Positions 27,736 through 37,708 of a stretch of DNA of 64,000 bases are shown piece by piece (positions within the stretch are counted from its first letter, which is position 1; each line of letters opens with the position of its first letter). A model generated the notes under the pieces. The model did no database searches. It saw only the letters and a program-made list of their open reading frames with translations, and had not been told where the DNA came from. The position numbers and the translations under genes are program-made. Source of the DNA: Saccharophagus degradans 2-40. Its GTDB lineage: Bacteria > Pseudomonadota > Gammaproteobacteria > Pseudomonadales > Cellvibrionaceae. The stretch is taken from assembly GCF_000013665.1 (NCBI RefSeq), contig NC_007912.1, positions 4,525,684-4,589,683 of the forward strand. Reading direction: 5' to 3'.

Positions 27736-28590
27736 TTACGCCTCTAAATAGGTTTTCACTTTTTTCATTGCGTTCTTTTCTAGCTGGCGAATACGCTCGG
27801 CAGAAACACCGTATTGTGCGGCTAAATCGTGCAAAGTGGATTTGTCGTCGCTCAGCCAGCGCTGTTGCAAAATATCGCGGCTGCGGTCGTCAAGGCTTTC
27901 TAGCGCTGTGGTTAAACCGCTTACGCTGTTTTCGGTCCAATCTTCATCTTCTAATAATGTAGATGGGTCGTAACGGCGATCTTCGAGGTAATTGGCAGGC
28001 GCTTGATATGCAGTATCGTCGTCTTCGTCGGCACCGGCGTCGAAAGTGGCATCGAATGAGGCTAAACGACCTTCCATTTCACGCACATGTTTTACATCTA
28101 CGTTTAAATCTTGCGCTACGGCTTCGGCTTCGCTGTTAGTTAACCATGCTAAGCGCTTTTTCTGACCGCGTAGATTAAAGAACAATTTGCGCTGCGCTTT
28201 GGTGGTAGCAATTTTAACTATGCGCCAGTTGCGCAATATAAATTCGTGTATTTCGGCTTTTATCCAATGTACCGCAAACGATACCAGACGCACGCCTTTT
28301 TCGGGGTTGAAGCGTTTTACCGCCTTCATTAAGCCCACGTTGCCCTCTTGGATAAGGTCAGATTGCGATAGACCATAGCCAGAGTAGGATTTAGCGATAT
28401 GCACAACAAAGCGCAAGTGCGCCATTACCATTTTACGTGCAGCATCTAAATTATCACGGTAGTAGAGGTCTTCTGCTAAGGCTTTCTCTTCCTCGGCAGT
28501 CAGCACCGCAACACCGTTTACAGTCTGAATATAAGCATTCAGATTCTGACCGGGTGCCATCATGTAGGCAGGCTGTAGACTTGTTCCCAT
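27736..28590 (-). CDS. rpoH: heat-shock sigma factor RpoH (sigma-32)
   Basis: The 284-residue sigma factor directs RNA polymerase to heat-shock promoters. Region 2 ([41 protein letters not shown]) and region 4.2 ([26 protein letters not shown]) are clear. The RpoH box [15 protein letters not shown], which distinguishes it from RpoD and RpoS and binds core polymerase and DnaK, is present. GGAGGT stands seven bases before the ATG. It follows ftsYEX on the same strand, the classic gammaproteobacterial order, but across a 274-base gap with its own leader. Confidence 0.97.
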   Translation of the reverse strand: MGTSLQPAYMMAPGQNLNAYIQTVNGVAVLTAEEEKALAEDLYYRDNLDAARKMVMAHLRFVVHIAKSYSGYGLSQSDLIQEGNVGLMKAVKRFNPEKGVRLVSFAVHWIKAEIHEFILRNWRIVKIATTKAQRKLFFNLRGQKKRLAWLTNSEAEAVAQDLNVDVKHVREMEGRLASFDATFDAGADEDDDTAYQAPANYLEDRRYDPSTLLEDEDWTENSVSGLTTALESLDDRSRDILQQRWLSDDKSTLHDLAAQYGVSAERIRQLEKNAMKKVKTYLEA

Positions 28591-28768
28591 GGATTACCTC
28601 CAAATTAGTTCAGGCGACACAGCTGCTTTGGCTGCGCCTCTCCTTATAGGACATTTATAACGGTAAAACGTTCGGCATTTGCCGTCCGATAAACATCTCG
28701 AATTCTTCTGCAAGCCCTCGTCGGGCTTAAAGCACGCTAGAGTCTAGCACGCACTTTACGACTTATCT

Positions 28769-28793
28769 ACATGCGTACCCGCATGTGTTTTTT
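28769..28793 (+). terminator. plus-strand terminator in the rpoH leader region
   Basis: ACATGCG-TACC-CGCATGT followed by GTTTTTT is a textbook intrinsic terminator reading rightwards. Both neighbouring genes run leftwards, so it would stop antisense transcription coming from the rpoH side. Confidence 0.65.
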
Positions 28794-28797
28794 CAAG

Positions 28798-28859
28798 GCT
28801 AAACAGTGATTTTTTTGCCTAAAAGGCAGCCAAAACGTCGATTGAATCACCGTTTAGGC
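28798..28859. repeat. 15-base imperfect inverted repeat with inner hairpin, ftsX-rpoH gap
   Basis: GGCTAAACAGTGATT (28798-28812) and AATCACCGTTTAGGC (28845-28859) are inverted copies with two mismatches. Between them lies a perfect small hairpin TGCCT-AAA-AGGCA (28816-28828). This structure sits just after the ftsX stop and could be a processing or attenuation element upstream of rpoH. Confidence 0.5.
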
Positions 28860-28864
28860 ATAAA

Positions 28865-29881
28865 TTAGCTCGGCTCTATTTTCGAAAGCTGTCTCGCTAC
28901 CGCCAGCCACGCGCCCAGCCAACCCAGTAATGCGCCCAAAGCCGCTAGCGCTAAAAAGCCAGAAAAGCCCAACCCCGCCAACTGAAAGTCGCTTTGATAG
29001 AGCTGCGCCAAGCGGTACACGGAGCCAGATATAGCCCAATACGCCACAACCACAATAAATGCGGCCAGCACACCACCCAATAACCCGTAACAGCCCCCGG
29101 TATACAAAAACGGGCGCCGAACAAAGGCATTAGTGCCGCCCACCAGCTTACTCACTAAAATTTCTTCGCGACGATTCTCAATGGCCAACCGCACCGTGTT
29201 ACCTATGGCCAATAGTACGCCTAACCCTAGCAAGGACGCTAACGCGAGCACTATGGTTTCACCTAACACCATTATTTCGCGCAGGCGACGCACCCAATCC
29301 ATGTCGTAAACCACTTCTTCCACAATCGCCTCGCTGGCAATAGCATCCGCTAGGATGCGCAGCGAGCTTGGGTCCATTGCGGTTGCCTTGGGTGAAATAA
29401 CCAAGGTTGCGGGCAGAGGGTTATTGTCTAGGCTGGTAAGCGCTTCACCAAAGCCAGAGTTAAGCTGAAAATCGGCCAGCACCTGCTCTGGGGTAAAGTA
29501 TTCCACCCGCGCTACATCAGCTCGGTTTTGTAGGTTTTTTACAAGGCTTTCAATTGCCGGCTCGCGCGCCTTTATATTGATATACACAGAGAGCTTGGGG
29601 TTGGCATCCCAGTTGTCGCCCAACTGCTGAAAGTTGTTCAGTGCAAGCAGCAAGGTAGCTGGCAACGCCAAGGCAATAGCCACTACAAGCGAGGTCATTA
29701 GGGTTTGTAACGGCGCGGCTAATAGGCGAGTGACACTGCTGGTAAGCGATGCACGATGATGCATCCAATAGCTGCGGCTTTTATCGCTAACGCTCGTTTT
29801 GGTTTGCTTCGCGCCGCCCGTTGCTGCCGGGCGTGCGGGTACAGCACCTTTAGCTTTAGGTGCGCGAGGTCGCTGACTCAT
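28865..29881 (-). CDS. ftsX: cell division ABC-like permease FtsX
   Basis: The 338-residue protein has a cytoplasmic basic N-terminus (about 1-50, Ala/Pro/Lys-rich), a membrane helix at about 60-85, a periplasmic domain with NPKLSVYINIKAREPAIE, and three more helices in the C-terminal half (about 205-330). FtsX with FtsE controls amidase activation through EnvC at the septum. Its start overlaps the end of ftsE by four bases. The length agrees with gammaproteobacterial FtsX. Confidence 0.96.
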   Translation of the reverse strand: MSQRPRAPKAKGAVPARPAATGGAKQTKTSVSDKSRSYWMHHRASLTSSVTRLLAAPLQTLMTSLVVAIALALPATLLLALNNFQQLGDNWDANPKLSVYINIKAREPAIESLVKNLQNRADVARVEYFTPEQVLADFQLNSGFGEALTSLDNNPLPATLVISPKATAMDPSSLRILADAIASEAIVEEVVYDMDWVRRLREIMVLGETIVLALASLLGLGVLLAIGNTVRLAIENRREEILVSKLVGGTNAFVRRPFLYTGGCYGLLGGVLAAFIVVVAYWAISGSVYRLAQLYQSDFQLAGLGFSGFLALAALGALLGWLGAWLAVARQLSKIEPS

Positions 29882-30570
29882 ACGCCACCTCCAACTTGCG
29901 GCTCCGGCAGCAGCCCATCATGCACCAAGCTACCATTGGCCAAAGTTAGCACTCGCTTACGCAGGCGACGCACCAGCGCCAAATCGTGACTGGCGATCAT
30001 AACCGTCACCCCCACGGCATTAAATTGGGCGAACAGTTTCATAATTTCGGCAGACAGTGCGGGGTCGAGGTTGCCGGTTGGCTCATCCGCCAACAGCAAT
30101 GGCGGCTTGTTTACCACAGCGCGGGCAATACCCACACGCTGCTGCTCACCGCCAGATAAGGTAATTGGGTTGAGCTTTTCTTTATCGAGTAGGCCGACTT
30201 TATCTAGTGCTGCGCGCACGCGGCGGCCCACTTCACGGGAATGAAAACCGGCTACCTGCAAAGGCAAGGCAACGTTTTCGAATACGCTGCGATCAAATAA
30301 AAGCTGATGGTTTTGGAACACCACCCCCACTTGGCGGCGGTGAAAAGGAATTTGGCTTGCGCGCATGCGGTTGAGATTGCGACCACCAATAATCACTTGG
30401 CCAGTGCTAGCGCGCTCCATGAGCATTATCAGCTTCATAAGGGTACTTTTACCGGCGCCTGAATGGCCGGTTAAAAACACCATTTCAGCGGGTTCGATAT
30501 CAAACGAAATACCCCCTAACGCCTCATGGCCGGTAGGGTAACGTTTGCTCACCTGACTAAAACTGATCAT
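29878..30570 (-). CDS. ftsE: cell division ATP-binding protein FtsE
   Basis: The 230-residue ABC ATPase has Walker [10 protein letters not shown] (35-43), the Q-loop VFQNHQLL, signature LSGGEQQR and Walker [13 protein letters not shown], with the switch His in IASHDL. It forms FtsEX with the downstream gene. It lies 78 bases after ftsY in the standard ftsYEX order. Confidence 0.97.
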   Translation of the reverse strand: MISFSQVSKRYPTGHEALGGISFDIEPAEMVFLTGHSGAGKSTLMKLIMLMERASTGQVIIGGRNLNRMRASQIPFHRRQVGVVFQNHQLLFDRSVFENVALPLQVAGFHSREVGRRVRAALDKVGLLDKEKLNPITLSGGEQQRVGIARAVVNKPPLLLADEPTGNLDPALSAEIMKLFAQFNAVGVTVMIASHDLALVRRLRKRVLTLANGSLVHDGLLPEPQVGGGV

Positions 30571-30648
30571 TGCACGCCTGCGTGTTTTACACTTTTTAAA
30601 TTGTGGGTTGAAAGGTTGGCCATTTACTAACGCGAATAACTAACCGCC

Positions 30649-31776
30649 CTAATCACTAGTTGAAAACAATGCTTCGGTAAATTTCTTGGCGTCGAACGGC
30701 TGCAGGTCATCTACGCTTTCGCCCACGCCAATGTAGCGCACAGGAATATTGTGCTTTTTACTCAGCGCAAAAATAATACCGCCTTTAGCGGTGCCATCGA
30801 GTTTAGTAAGCACTAACCCCGTTACATCGGCAGCCTTTTTAAAGTGGTCTGCTTGGCTTACGGCGTTTTGGCCGGTACCGGCATCTAACACCAGCAACAC
30901 TTCATGGGGGGCTGTGTTATCCAACTTACCCATTACGCGCTTAACCTTGGCCAGCTCTTCCATGAGGTTGCTTTTGTTGTGTAGGCGGCCGGCGGTATCG
31001 GCTATAAGCACATCAATGCCGCGCGCCTGTGCCGATTGCACCGCATCAAAAATTACCGAGGCGCTATCTGCACCAGAATGCTGAGCAATAACCGGCACTT
31101 TGTTGCGCTCGCCCCACACTTGCAATTGCTCTACTGCAGCTGCACGGAATGTATCACCAGCGGCCAATATTACTGACTTACCTTGGTTTTGGTAGCGCTT
31201 GGCCAGTTTGCCAATGGTGGTGGTTTTACCCACACCATTCACACCAACAACCAAAATAACGTAGGGGGATGGCAATGGCGCATGGCTTTGCTCTAAATCG
31301 AAGGGTACTTCTACCTGCTGTAATAGCTTGGCCAGCGACTCGCGCAGTGCATCGTACAGCGCTTCAGAATCGTTAAGTTGCTTGCGTGCAACGCGGTCAG
31401 TCAGGTCTTCAATAATGTCGGTTGTTGCATCCATACCCACGTCTGCCATTAGCAGCAGGGTTTCGATTTCTTCGAGCAATTCATCGTCTATGGCTTTTTT
31501 ACCAAGCAATAAATTACTTAAACCATTGGCAAACTGGTTGCTGGTGCGCGACAAACCGCGTTTAATGCGCGCAAACACACCCAGTTTTTCGGATTGAGGC
31601 TCTGGCTCGCCATTATTTGGCAGCGAAGGCTCTACAGTTGGCACGCCCGTTTCGGGTTGCTCAGCAGGGGCCTGTTCACCGGTTGCTGAGGCTGCATTTT
31701 CGTCAATAGCGGGCTGGACTGCGTCCTTGGCGGCCGCGGTTTCGTCCTGAGATTTCTTTTTCCGTCTAAAAAACAT
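30649..31776 (-). CDS. ftsY: signal recognition particle receptor FtsY
   Basis: The 375-residue GTPase docks SRP-ribosome complexes at the inner membrane. An acidic, Gln/Pro-rich A domain (about 1-70) precedes the N domain (about 75-165) and the G domain with G1 GVNGVGKTTTIGKLA, DTFRAAAVEQL, DTAGR and TKLDGTAKGG. All GTPase motifs are intact. It is the first gene of ftsYEX and divergent from rsmD, with 58-82 bases of shared promoter region. Confidence 0.97.
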   Translation of the reverse strand: MFFRRKKKSQDETAAAKDAVQPAIDENAASATGEQAPAEQPETGVPTVEPSLPNNGEPEPQSEKLGVFARIKRGLSRTSNQFANGLSNLLLGKKAIDDELLEEIETLLLMADVGMDATTDIIEDLTDRVARKQLNDSEALYDALRESLAKLLQQVEVPFDLEQSHAPLPSPYVILVVGVNGVGKTTTIGKLAKRYQNQGKSVILAAGDTFRAAAVEQLQVWGERNKVPVIAQHSGADSASVIFDAVQSAQARGIDVLIADTAGRLHNKSNLMEELAKVKRVMGKLDNTAPHEVLLVLDAGTGQNAVSQADHFKKAADVTGLVLTKLDGTAKGGIIFALSKKHNIPVRYIGVGESVDDLQPFDAKKFTEALFSTSD

Positions 31777-31858
31777 AGTTGGGTCTAATAGGTAAATTGA
31801 TGAGCGGGCGATATCCTACCATTTCGCGCTGGCTTTGAGGGATTTAGAGGACACGCTT

Positions 31859-32443
31859 TTGCGTAAAAATAATCAAAAAAATGCGGGTTCGAGTATTCGC
31901 ATCATTGCCGGCGATTGGCGCGGGCGCAAATTACCCGTTGCCGAAGTGGATGGCCTGCGCCCCACCGGTGATCGCGTACGCGAAACCCTGTTTAATTGGC
32001 TGCAGTTAGATATAAGCGACGCACGCTGTTTAGACCTATTTGCAGGTACCGGTGCGCTGGGTTTAGAGGCCCTATCGCGCGGTGCCAGCGAAGTGGTTTT
32101 CACCGAGTTAGATGCCAAAGCACAGCAGCAACTACAGACAAACCTAACCACATTACAGCCGCACGGCGGGGTATTAAAACGCATGGCCGCCCTCGACCTG
32201 CTTAAGCAGCCCCCCGCCACCCCCTACGATATTGCCTTTATCGACCCACCTTTTGCCCTTAACCTGTGGGACGACACCCTCAAAGCGCTAACTCAAGCAC
32301 CTTGGCTAAGTGAACACGGGTTAATTTATGTGGAACACCCCAAACGCACGGCAATAACATTGCCCAATGGCTGGCAAGAGCGTAAAAGTAAAACCTCGGG
32401 GCAGGTAACTTACTGTCTGCTAGAGCGAATAGAAGGCGCGTGA
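31859..32443 (+). CDS. rsmD: 16S rRNA (guanine966-N2)-methyltransferase RsmD
   Basis: The 194-residue SAM enzyme methylates G966 of 16S rRNA. Landmarks are IRIIAGDWRGRKLPV, RPTGDRVRETLFNWL, motif I LDLFAGTGALGLEALSRGA and the catalytic motif IAFIDPPF. The TTG at 31859 is preferred because AGAGGA stands just upstream; a TTG at 31835 would add eight residues without a ribosome site. The ftsY-divergent position is standard in gammaproteobacteria. Confidence 0.94.
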   Translation: MRKNNQKNAGSSIRIIAGDWRGRKLPVAEVDGLRPTGDRVRETLFNWLQLDISDARCLDLFAGTGALGLEALSRGASEVVFTELDAKAQQQLQTNLTTLQPHGGVLKRMAALDLLKQPPATPYDIAFIDPPFALNLWDDTLKALTQAPWLSEHGLIYVEHPKRTAITLPNGWQERKSKTSGQVTYCLLERIEGA

Positions 32444-32563
32444 GATTAGCGCCCGCAACTTTTGCTGCCAAATAGTCACTACTTTGCAACTATGCACAAC
32501 GATTAGGCTAATAAACAAACAATCACACATCGCTTTTGCGCGAAAGCAAGACAAGGCGAATAA

Positions 32564-33121
<558 letters not shown>

Positions 33122-33163
33122 TTCGCTAAACCTTCCCCAATTTAAGCCTCGCTTAATATTTGC

Positions 33164-33187
33164 GCCCAGCTTGCAATGCAACTGGGC
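33164..33187 (+). terminator. hairpin downstream of coaD
   Basis: GCCCAGCTTGCA and TGCAACTGGGC form a near-perfect stem with a one-base bulge, 42 bases after the stop. The downstream tract is not strongly T-rich, so it is a candidate only. Confidence 0.4.
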
Positions 33188-33322
33188 CTAAATCTGCACT
33201 TTTATATAAAAACATCCCATAAGCAGCGGCGCTTTTTATGCTGCAGAGTTGCGTTTGCACTGCTAACCTTTAGAGGTTGATCACACTTTAGGCGGAACCA
33301 CTTCACGGGAGGAGCCAAGCCA

Positions 33323-36187
33323 ATGATCCGGCAGCGCGCCATTCCAGATACAACCCTTGAGGACGGCCTAGACAGACAGAACCTCACTTTATTGCGCAAA
33401 CGCTTTTTATCGATAAATACCGATCGATTAGAGCGCATGCGTTCGGCGCTTAATTCGCACCAGCAATTATGCCTAGATGCGCTGCCGCTGCTATTTCACA
33501 CCAACCACCCCATGATGCCCGGCTTTGTTTCGCGCAGCACACCGGCGCGGCTTTGCAATTTCAAACCCGATAAAGATATTTTACAGCTAGGCAGACGCGT
33601 AGCGCGCAGCTTTACCCTAGGCTACGACCCCAGTCTAGAAGAAGACATATACGGCATATACGTAATGGGCAGCGTGGGCACCATTGCCCAAAGTGAAAGC
33701 AGCGACTTGGATATTTGGCTGTGCCACAAGCCGGGCTTAAGCAAGCAGGCAGTGGATGAGCTAGAGAAAAAGTGCACAAAAATAAGCGAATGGGCCATGA
33801 GCCTGCGCTTAGAAATGCACTTTTTTACTATGGATTACGAAGAGTTTAAACGCGGCACACTCTCTGCGCTAAACGAAGAAAGCAGCGGCAGCGCGCAGCG
33901 CCTACTTTTACTGGATGAGTTTTATCGCTCTGCTATTTTTTTAGGTGGCCGCATACCGCTGTGGTGGTTTGTACCGGCGCGCGCAGAAAAAGATTACGAA
34001 AATTACAGCAGCACACTTTTAGACAAACGTTTTTTAAGTGATAACCTCGTATTAGATTTTGGCGACATTGCCACCATTCCCGATGGCGAATTTATTGGCG
34101 CGGGTATATGGCAACTTTATAAAGCCATTGAATCGCCCTACAAATCGGTTTTAAAACTTCTGCTGCTCGAAGCCTACGTAAGCGAGCACCCCAATATCGA
34201 CCCGCTCTCGCTCAGTTTTAAACGCGAAGTATTTGCCGGCGAAGTGGATATTAACAACCTCGACAGCTACTTAATTATTTATCGCCGCATTGAACGCTAC
34301 CTGCAACAAAAACAACAGTACAAACGCCTAGAGCTGGCGCGGCGCTGTTTTTATTTTAAAGTAAACAAACCCTTATCTCGCCCGTCGCGCAGCAATACTA
34401 AATCGTGGCAGCGCGTGCTTATGGAGCAACTGGTAAAAGATTGGGAGTGGAGCGAGGCCGATATAGCCCTGCTAGACAAACGCAAACGCTGGAAAACCAA
34501 CACAGTGGCTATGGAGCGCAGCCAATTAGTTAGCGAGCTAAACCACAGCTACCGCTTTTTATTAGACTTTGCCAACAACTGCGGCGTGGCCCACGCGATA
34601 AGCTCCGACGAGCTGAATATACTCGGCCGCAAATTACAGGCCGCCTTCGAGCGCAGGCCCGGTAAAATAGACTGGATAAACCCAGGCATCTCTCACGATT
34701 TATCTGAACCGTTAATTGCCCTACACAGCGAATACGAAGAAGCCTTAAAAACCACGCTGTGGACAGCCGTTACTTTTGATGAAGACTCCCCCAATGCCGG
34801 CGGCGAAGCCATAAAAGCGTCGCCCAGTGTGGTGGAGCTTATGCTGTGGTGCTATTACAACGGGTTGATCGACAACAGCACCCGCTTCGACTTAACCGGC
34901 TGCGAAGAAATAAACGAGTACGAACTGCGTCGCTTACTTAATTTATTTCAACAATGGCTGCCGCAAACAACGTCGTCCTTACCCCACGAAACTTTTAAAC
35001 AATCGGCGGTGCCCAGCGATGCCATGTTACTTATAAATGTGGCCAAGCACCCCATGTCGCAACTACAAGATCACGGCTACCAGCGTTTAAGTAGCCGCTC
35101 GGATGCCTTGCGCTACAGCGGCTTTGACGAAAACTTAGTTGTATCGGTAGACATTGTTATTCGCAACAGCTGGAATGAAATAAACACACGCCGCTTTGAA
35201 AAAGACACAGCCCTGCTAGACGCGCTGCACGAATACTTACAGCTATGCCTGCCTGGCACCCATCACCTGCCGCCAGCACTTACCGTAGAATGCGTAGGCG
35301 AAACGCTTTCGAACACCATTAGCCAGCGGGTAAAAGATTGGTTTAATGAAATAGTGCACTGCTTTTACGCCGATAAAAAAGCCGCAAACCGCCGCTATAT
35401 TTTTGAAATGGGCAACCACTATTACTGCTTGCAGTTTAGCGGCATGAAGTTAGTTACTCGCGCCTTCACCAACCCCAACGCCCTGCTTGCGCATTTGGGC
35501 GAAGAGCAAACCAAGCCCAGCCCCATAATACTAGACAGCAACGCGCTGCACTTGCACCCACTGCGCCCCATTTGTAGCCACACCAAAGCGCAATCGGTAA
35601 GTGTGTTTTATCACCGCTTTGATATAGGCATGGAAATTTTTGTAGTGGATGAAAAAGGCTCTATTCACTACACCCTATTGCGCGGCTGCAAAGATCACAA
35701 CCCGCTTAAATCGCTGCACCGTTTTTTACGCGCAACCATAAACCGCGAAGCGCGCTCCAACCCGGCTTTTTCCGGCGACTTTGGTATTTTTCCTATTCAT
35801 TTTTACGAGCTTAGTAAAAATATAACCAATCAATACGGCTGCGTAAGCAAACGTATTTCCACTGAGCTACCAAGCCCAGCGCTATTTGATGTTAAAGCCA
35901 TCGCCCACCCTGTTAACGATAACGTGGTGTTCGATTTTTATTGTGATGATCAAGAGTTTTCGGCGGTGTCTTTTGGGGAGCAACTAGAGCTAGTGGTCGC
36001 GCAATTTATTTTATCGCGCCGCGCCGACAACAACCGCTACCCCATATACATTACCGATATAGACTTAAGCCTTTGCGCCGGCAAAATAAGCGAAAATGGC
36101 GAACTGCAAATCAACCACTACCTCACCATAAAATCTGACTTAGAATTTAAACTCAACCAAGCCATTGGCATTTTACTTAAGGCGTAG
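33323..36187 (+). CDS. cyaA: class I adenylate cyclase
   Basis: The 954-residue protein is a class I (enterobacterial-type) adenylate cyclase that makes cAMP. The catalytic N-terminal half shows the nucleotidyltransferase signature GSVGTIAQSESSDLDIW (116-132), with Asp128 and Asp130 as likely metal ligands, and the family segment LEMHFFTMDYEEFKRG. The C-terminal half (about 550-954) is the regulatory region. A strong GGGAGGAG precedes the ATG. The gene stands alone after coaD. It supplies the signal for CRP, and a consensus CRP site lies upstream of the chitinase in this window. Confidence 0.96.
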   Translation: MIRQRAIPDTTLEDGLDRQNLTLLRKRFLSINTDRLERMRSALNSHQQLCLDALPLLFHTNHPMMPGFVSRSTPARLCNFKPDKDILQLGRRVARSFTLGYDPSLEEDIYGIYVMGSVGTIAQSESSDLDIWLCHKPGLSKQAVDELEKKCTKISEWAMSLRLEMHFFTMDYEEFKRGTLSALNEESSGSAQRLLLLDEFYRSAIFLGGRIPLWWFVPARAEKDYENYSSTLLDKRFLSDNLVLDFGDIATIPDGEFIGAGIWQLYKAIESPYKSVLKLLLLEAYVSEHPNIDPLSLSFKREVFAGEVDINNLDSYLIIYRRIERYLQQKQQYKRLELARRCFYFKVNKPLSRPSRSNTKSWQRVLMEQLVKDWEWSEADIALLDKRKRWKTNTVAMERSQLVSELNHSYRFLLDFANNCGVAHAISSDELNILGRKLQAAFERRPGKIDWINPGISHDLSEPLIALHSEYEEALKTTLWTAVTFDEDSPNAGGEAIKASPSVVELMLWCYYNGLIDNSTRFDLTGCEEINEYELRRLLNLFQQWLPQTTSSLPHETFKQSAVPSDAMLLINVAKHPMSQLQDHGYQRLSSRSDALRYSGFDENLVVSVDIVIRNSWNEINTRRFEKDTALLDALHEYLQLCLPGTHHLPPALTVECVGETLSNTISQRVKDWFNEIVHCFYADKKAANRRYIFEMGNHYYCLQFSGMKLVTRAFTNPNALLAHLGEEQTKPSPIILDSNALHLHPLRPICSHTKAQSVSVFYHRFDIGMEIFVVDEKGSIHYTLLRGCKDHNPLKSLHRFLRATINREARSNPAFSGDFGIFPIHFYELSKNITNQYGCVSKRISTELPSPALFDVKAIAHPVNDNVVFDFYCDDQEFSAVSFGEQLELVVAQFILSRRADNNRYPIYITDIDLSLCAGKISENGELQINHYLTIKSDLEFKLNQAIGILLKA

Positions 36188-36234
36188 GTTCAAACGCTAA
36201 GCGCTAGTTGCTAATCGCCAGTATTTGGAAACTA

Positions 36235-36257
36235 AAAACTAGCGATTAAAGATTAGC
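36235..36257 (+). repeat. left copy of an inverted repeat flanking the AraC gene
   Basis: AAAACTAGCGATTAAAGATT plus AGC resembles the reverse complement of 37121-37143 at about 20 of 23 positions. It sits directly beyond the 3' end of the AraC gene, inside a stretch of CTAGTT/GCTAATCGC-type short repeats (36196-36262). Confidence 0.6.
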
Positions 36258-36259
36258 CG

Positions 36260-37096
36260 TTAGAGTTTGTCCCTCGATTGTGTTCGGTAATGGCCTGGGC
36301 TTTGACCTAGAGATTTTTTGAAGCGTTTAGAAAAATTCAGCACATCGGTATAGCCCACCTGCCCACCAATTTGCGCAATAGACCAATCCGTATGCTGCAG
36401 TAAATATTTTGCCCGCTCCATGCGTAAATAAATTACCTGCTGCACTGGGCTGCGGCCAAAACGCTGGCGACACAAGCGGTGCAAATGGGGGGCCGAGTAG
36501 TGCACCAAATCGCACATATACTCTATGCTCCAATTAAAATGCAACTGGTTTTCTACTTGCCTAAACAACGTATCCACGCGCTGATAATCGTCGCGCGCCA
36601 CGCGCGGCTGGGTGAGGGTTTCGTTTAAATAATGGCTCAGCAAATGCATACTGCTTAGGCGCAGCGAAGGCTCGGGTTCGTAGTAGAGCACGCTTAATAA
36701 ATGGTACACCTGTAGCGCTTGCTCGCAGTACTCCACACTGGCAGCACTACTCGCCAATGCACGCCACTGGCGGGTGTTATAAAAACAAAACCATGCCGTC
36801 GACCAAGAGGCCGAATCCAACTCGAACAAAAACGGCAACCCAGCGGGCAACACTGTTACGCTGGGCGAAGTTATAGCTTGGCTGCCGGCATCGGTATGCA
36901 ACACCCCTTGACCATTAACGCTAAACAGCACCGTGTGAATATCCGCAGCCACGTGCCCTACTCTATAGGCCCCCTCAAGGCGCGATACCCCTGCCAACTG
37001 AATATCTGCCTCCACCAACTCGGGCGTGCGCGTAGGGTCCACAAACCGCTCTACACACTGCGGCCCAATATCCAAAACATCCTTCCACTTTTTCAA
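36260..37096 (-). CDS. AraC-family transcriptional regulator
   Basis: The 278-residue regulator has an N-terminal cupin-like effector domain (about 20-150: VNGQGVLHTDAGSQAITSPS, VLPAGLPFLFELD) and a C-terminal double helix-turn-helix (about 175-275: NWSIEYMCDLVHYSAPHLH, WSIAQIGGQVGYTDVLNFSK, then FKKSLGQSPGHYR). This is the form of sugar-responsive AraC proteins. A TTG at 37096 with AGGTG just upstream is the likely start; the open frame reaches a further TTG at 37111. It diverges from the SemiSWEET-GH1 pair, so it probably controls beta-glucoside uptake and hydrolysis. Short inverted repeats flank it on both sides. Confidence 0.88.
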   Translation of the reverse strand: MKKWKDVLDIGPQCVERFVDPTRTPELVEADIQLAGVSRLEGAYRVGHVAADIHTVLFSVNGQGVLHTDAGSQAITSPSVTVLPAGLPFLFELDSASWSTAWFCFYNTRQWRALASSAASVEYCEQALQVYHLLSVLYYEPEPSLRLSSMHLLSHYLNETLTQPRVARDDYQRVDTLFRQVENQLHFNWSIEYMCDLVHYSAPHLHRLCRQRFGRSPVQQVIYLRMERAKYLLQHTDWSIAQIGGQVGYTDVLNFSKRFKKSLGQSPGHYRTQSRDKL

Positions 37097-37120
37097 AATA
37101 CACCTACCCAATCGCCAATT

Positions 37121-37143
37121 GCGAATCTTTAACGGCTAGTTCT
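37121..37143 (-). repeat. right copy of the inverted repeat flanking the AraC gene
   Basis: GCGAATCTTTAACGGCTAGT plus TCT is the inverted counterpart of 36235-36257. It lies 25 bases upstream of the AraC start, so the gene is bracketed by the pair. Confidence 0.6.
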
Positions 37144-37280
37144 TGCGGCTAGAGACTAAGGATTATGAATTGAAATGATAGTTTTGACCATAAAGTTGAT
37201 AGAATCTTACATAGCGCCCAGCGCTGTATCGCCCTATAGTTAACCCATACTCGTCAACGATTATTGAAGTAGGCATTGTT

Positions 37281-37565
37281 ATGAGCGGTATAGATATATT
37301 GGGGTTTTGCGCTGCATTCTGCACAACTATTTCGTTTTTACCGCAGGCAATCAAAGTGATACGCTCGCGAGATACGTCATCCTTGTCGCTCGCCATGTAC
37401 AGTATATTCACTATTGGCGTTAGCTTGTGGCTTGCTTACGGTTTATACAAGCAAGATTTGGCCATGATTATAGCCAATATAATTACACTGGTATTAGCCA
37501 CCATTATTCTCGCCACCAAAATAGTTAACGATGTAATGGTAAAAAGAAACAACCCCGCACAATAA
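37281..37565 (+). CDS. SemiSWEET sugar transporter
   Basis: The 94-residue protein has three membrane helices and the PQ-loop signature TISFLPQAIKVIRSRDTSSLS in helix 1, followed by MYSIFTIGVSLWLAYG and a third helix. This is the bacterial half-size SWEET, which dimerises to form a bidirectional sugar uniporter in the inner membrane. It lies 143 bases upstream of a cytoplasmic GH1 beta-glucosidase on the same strand, so it may move glucose or cellobiose. A small palindrome AGCGC-CCA-GCGCT lies upstream at 37213-37225. Confidence 0.92.
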   Translation: MSGIDILGFCAAFCTTISFLPQAIKVIRSRDTSSLSLAMYSIFTIGVSLWLAYGLYKQDLAMIIANIITLVLATIILATKIVNDVMVKRNNPAQ

Positions 37566-37708
37566 GGCCGCGGCGGGCTGCTAAGCTGTAAACAGCACCC
37601 GCGCACAGCCAAGGCGCATTGCGCCAACTATCAAGTAAATAGCACATCGCCCCCGCAGTAGATGTAAAGATTAAGCACGTTAAAGTAAGCACAAGAGAGC
37701 AAAGCAGT

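Noticed and set aside
37163-37411. 82-residue minus-strand frame over the SemiSWEET start
   Set aside because: Overlaps the SemiSWEET gene and its leader; the SemiSWEET reading has a clear family signature.
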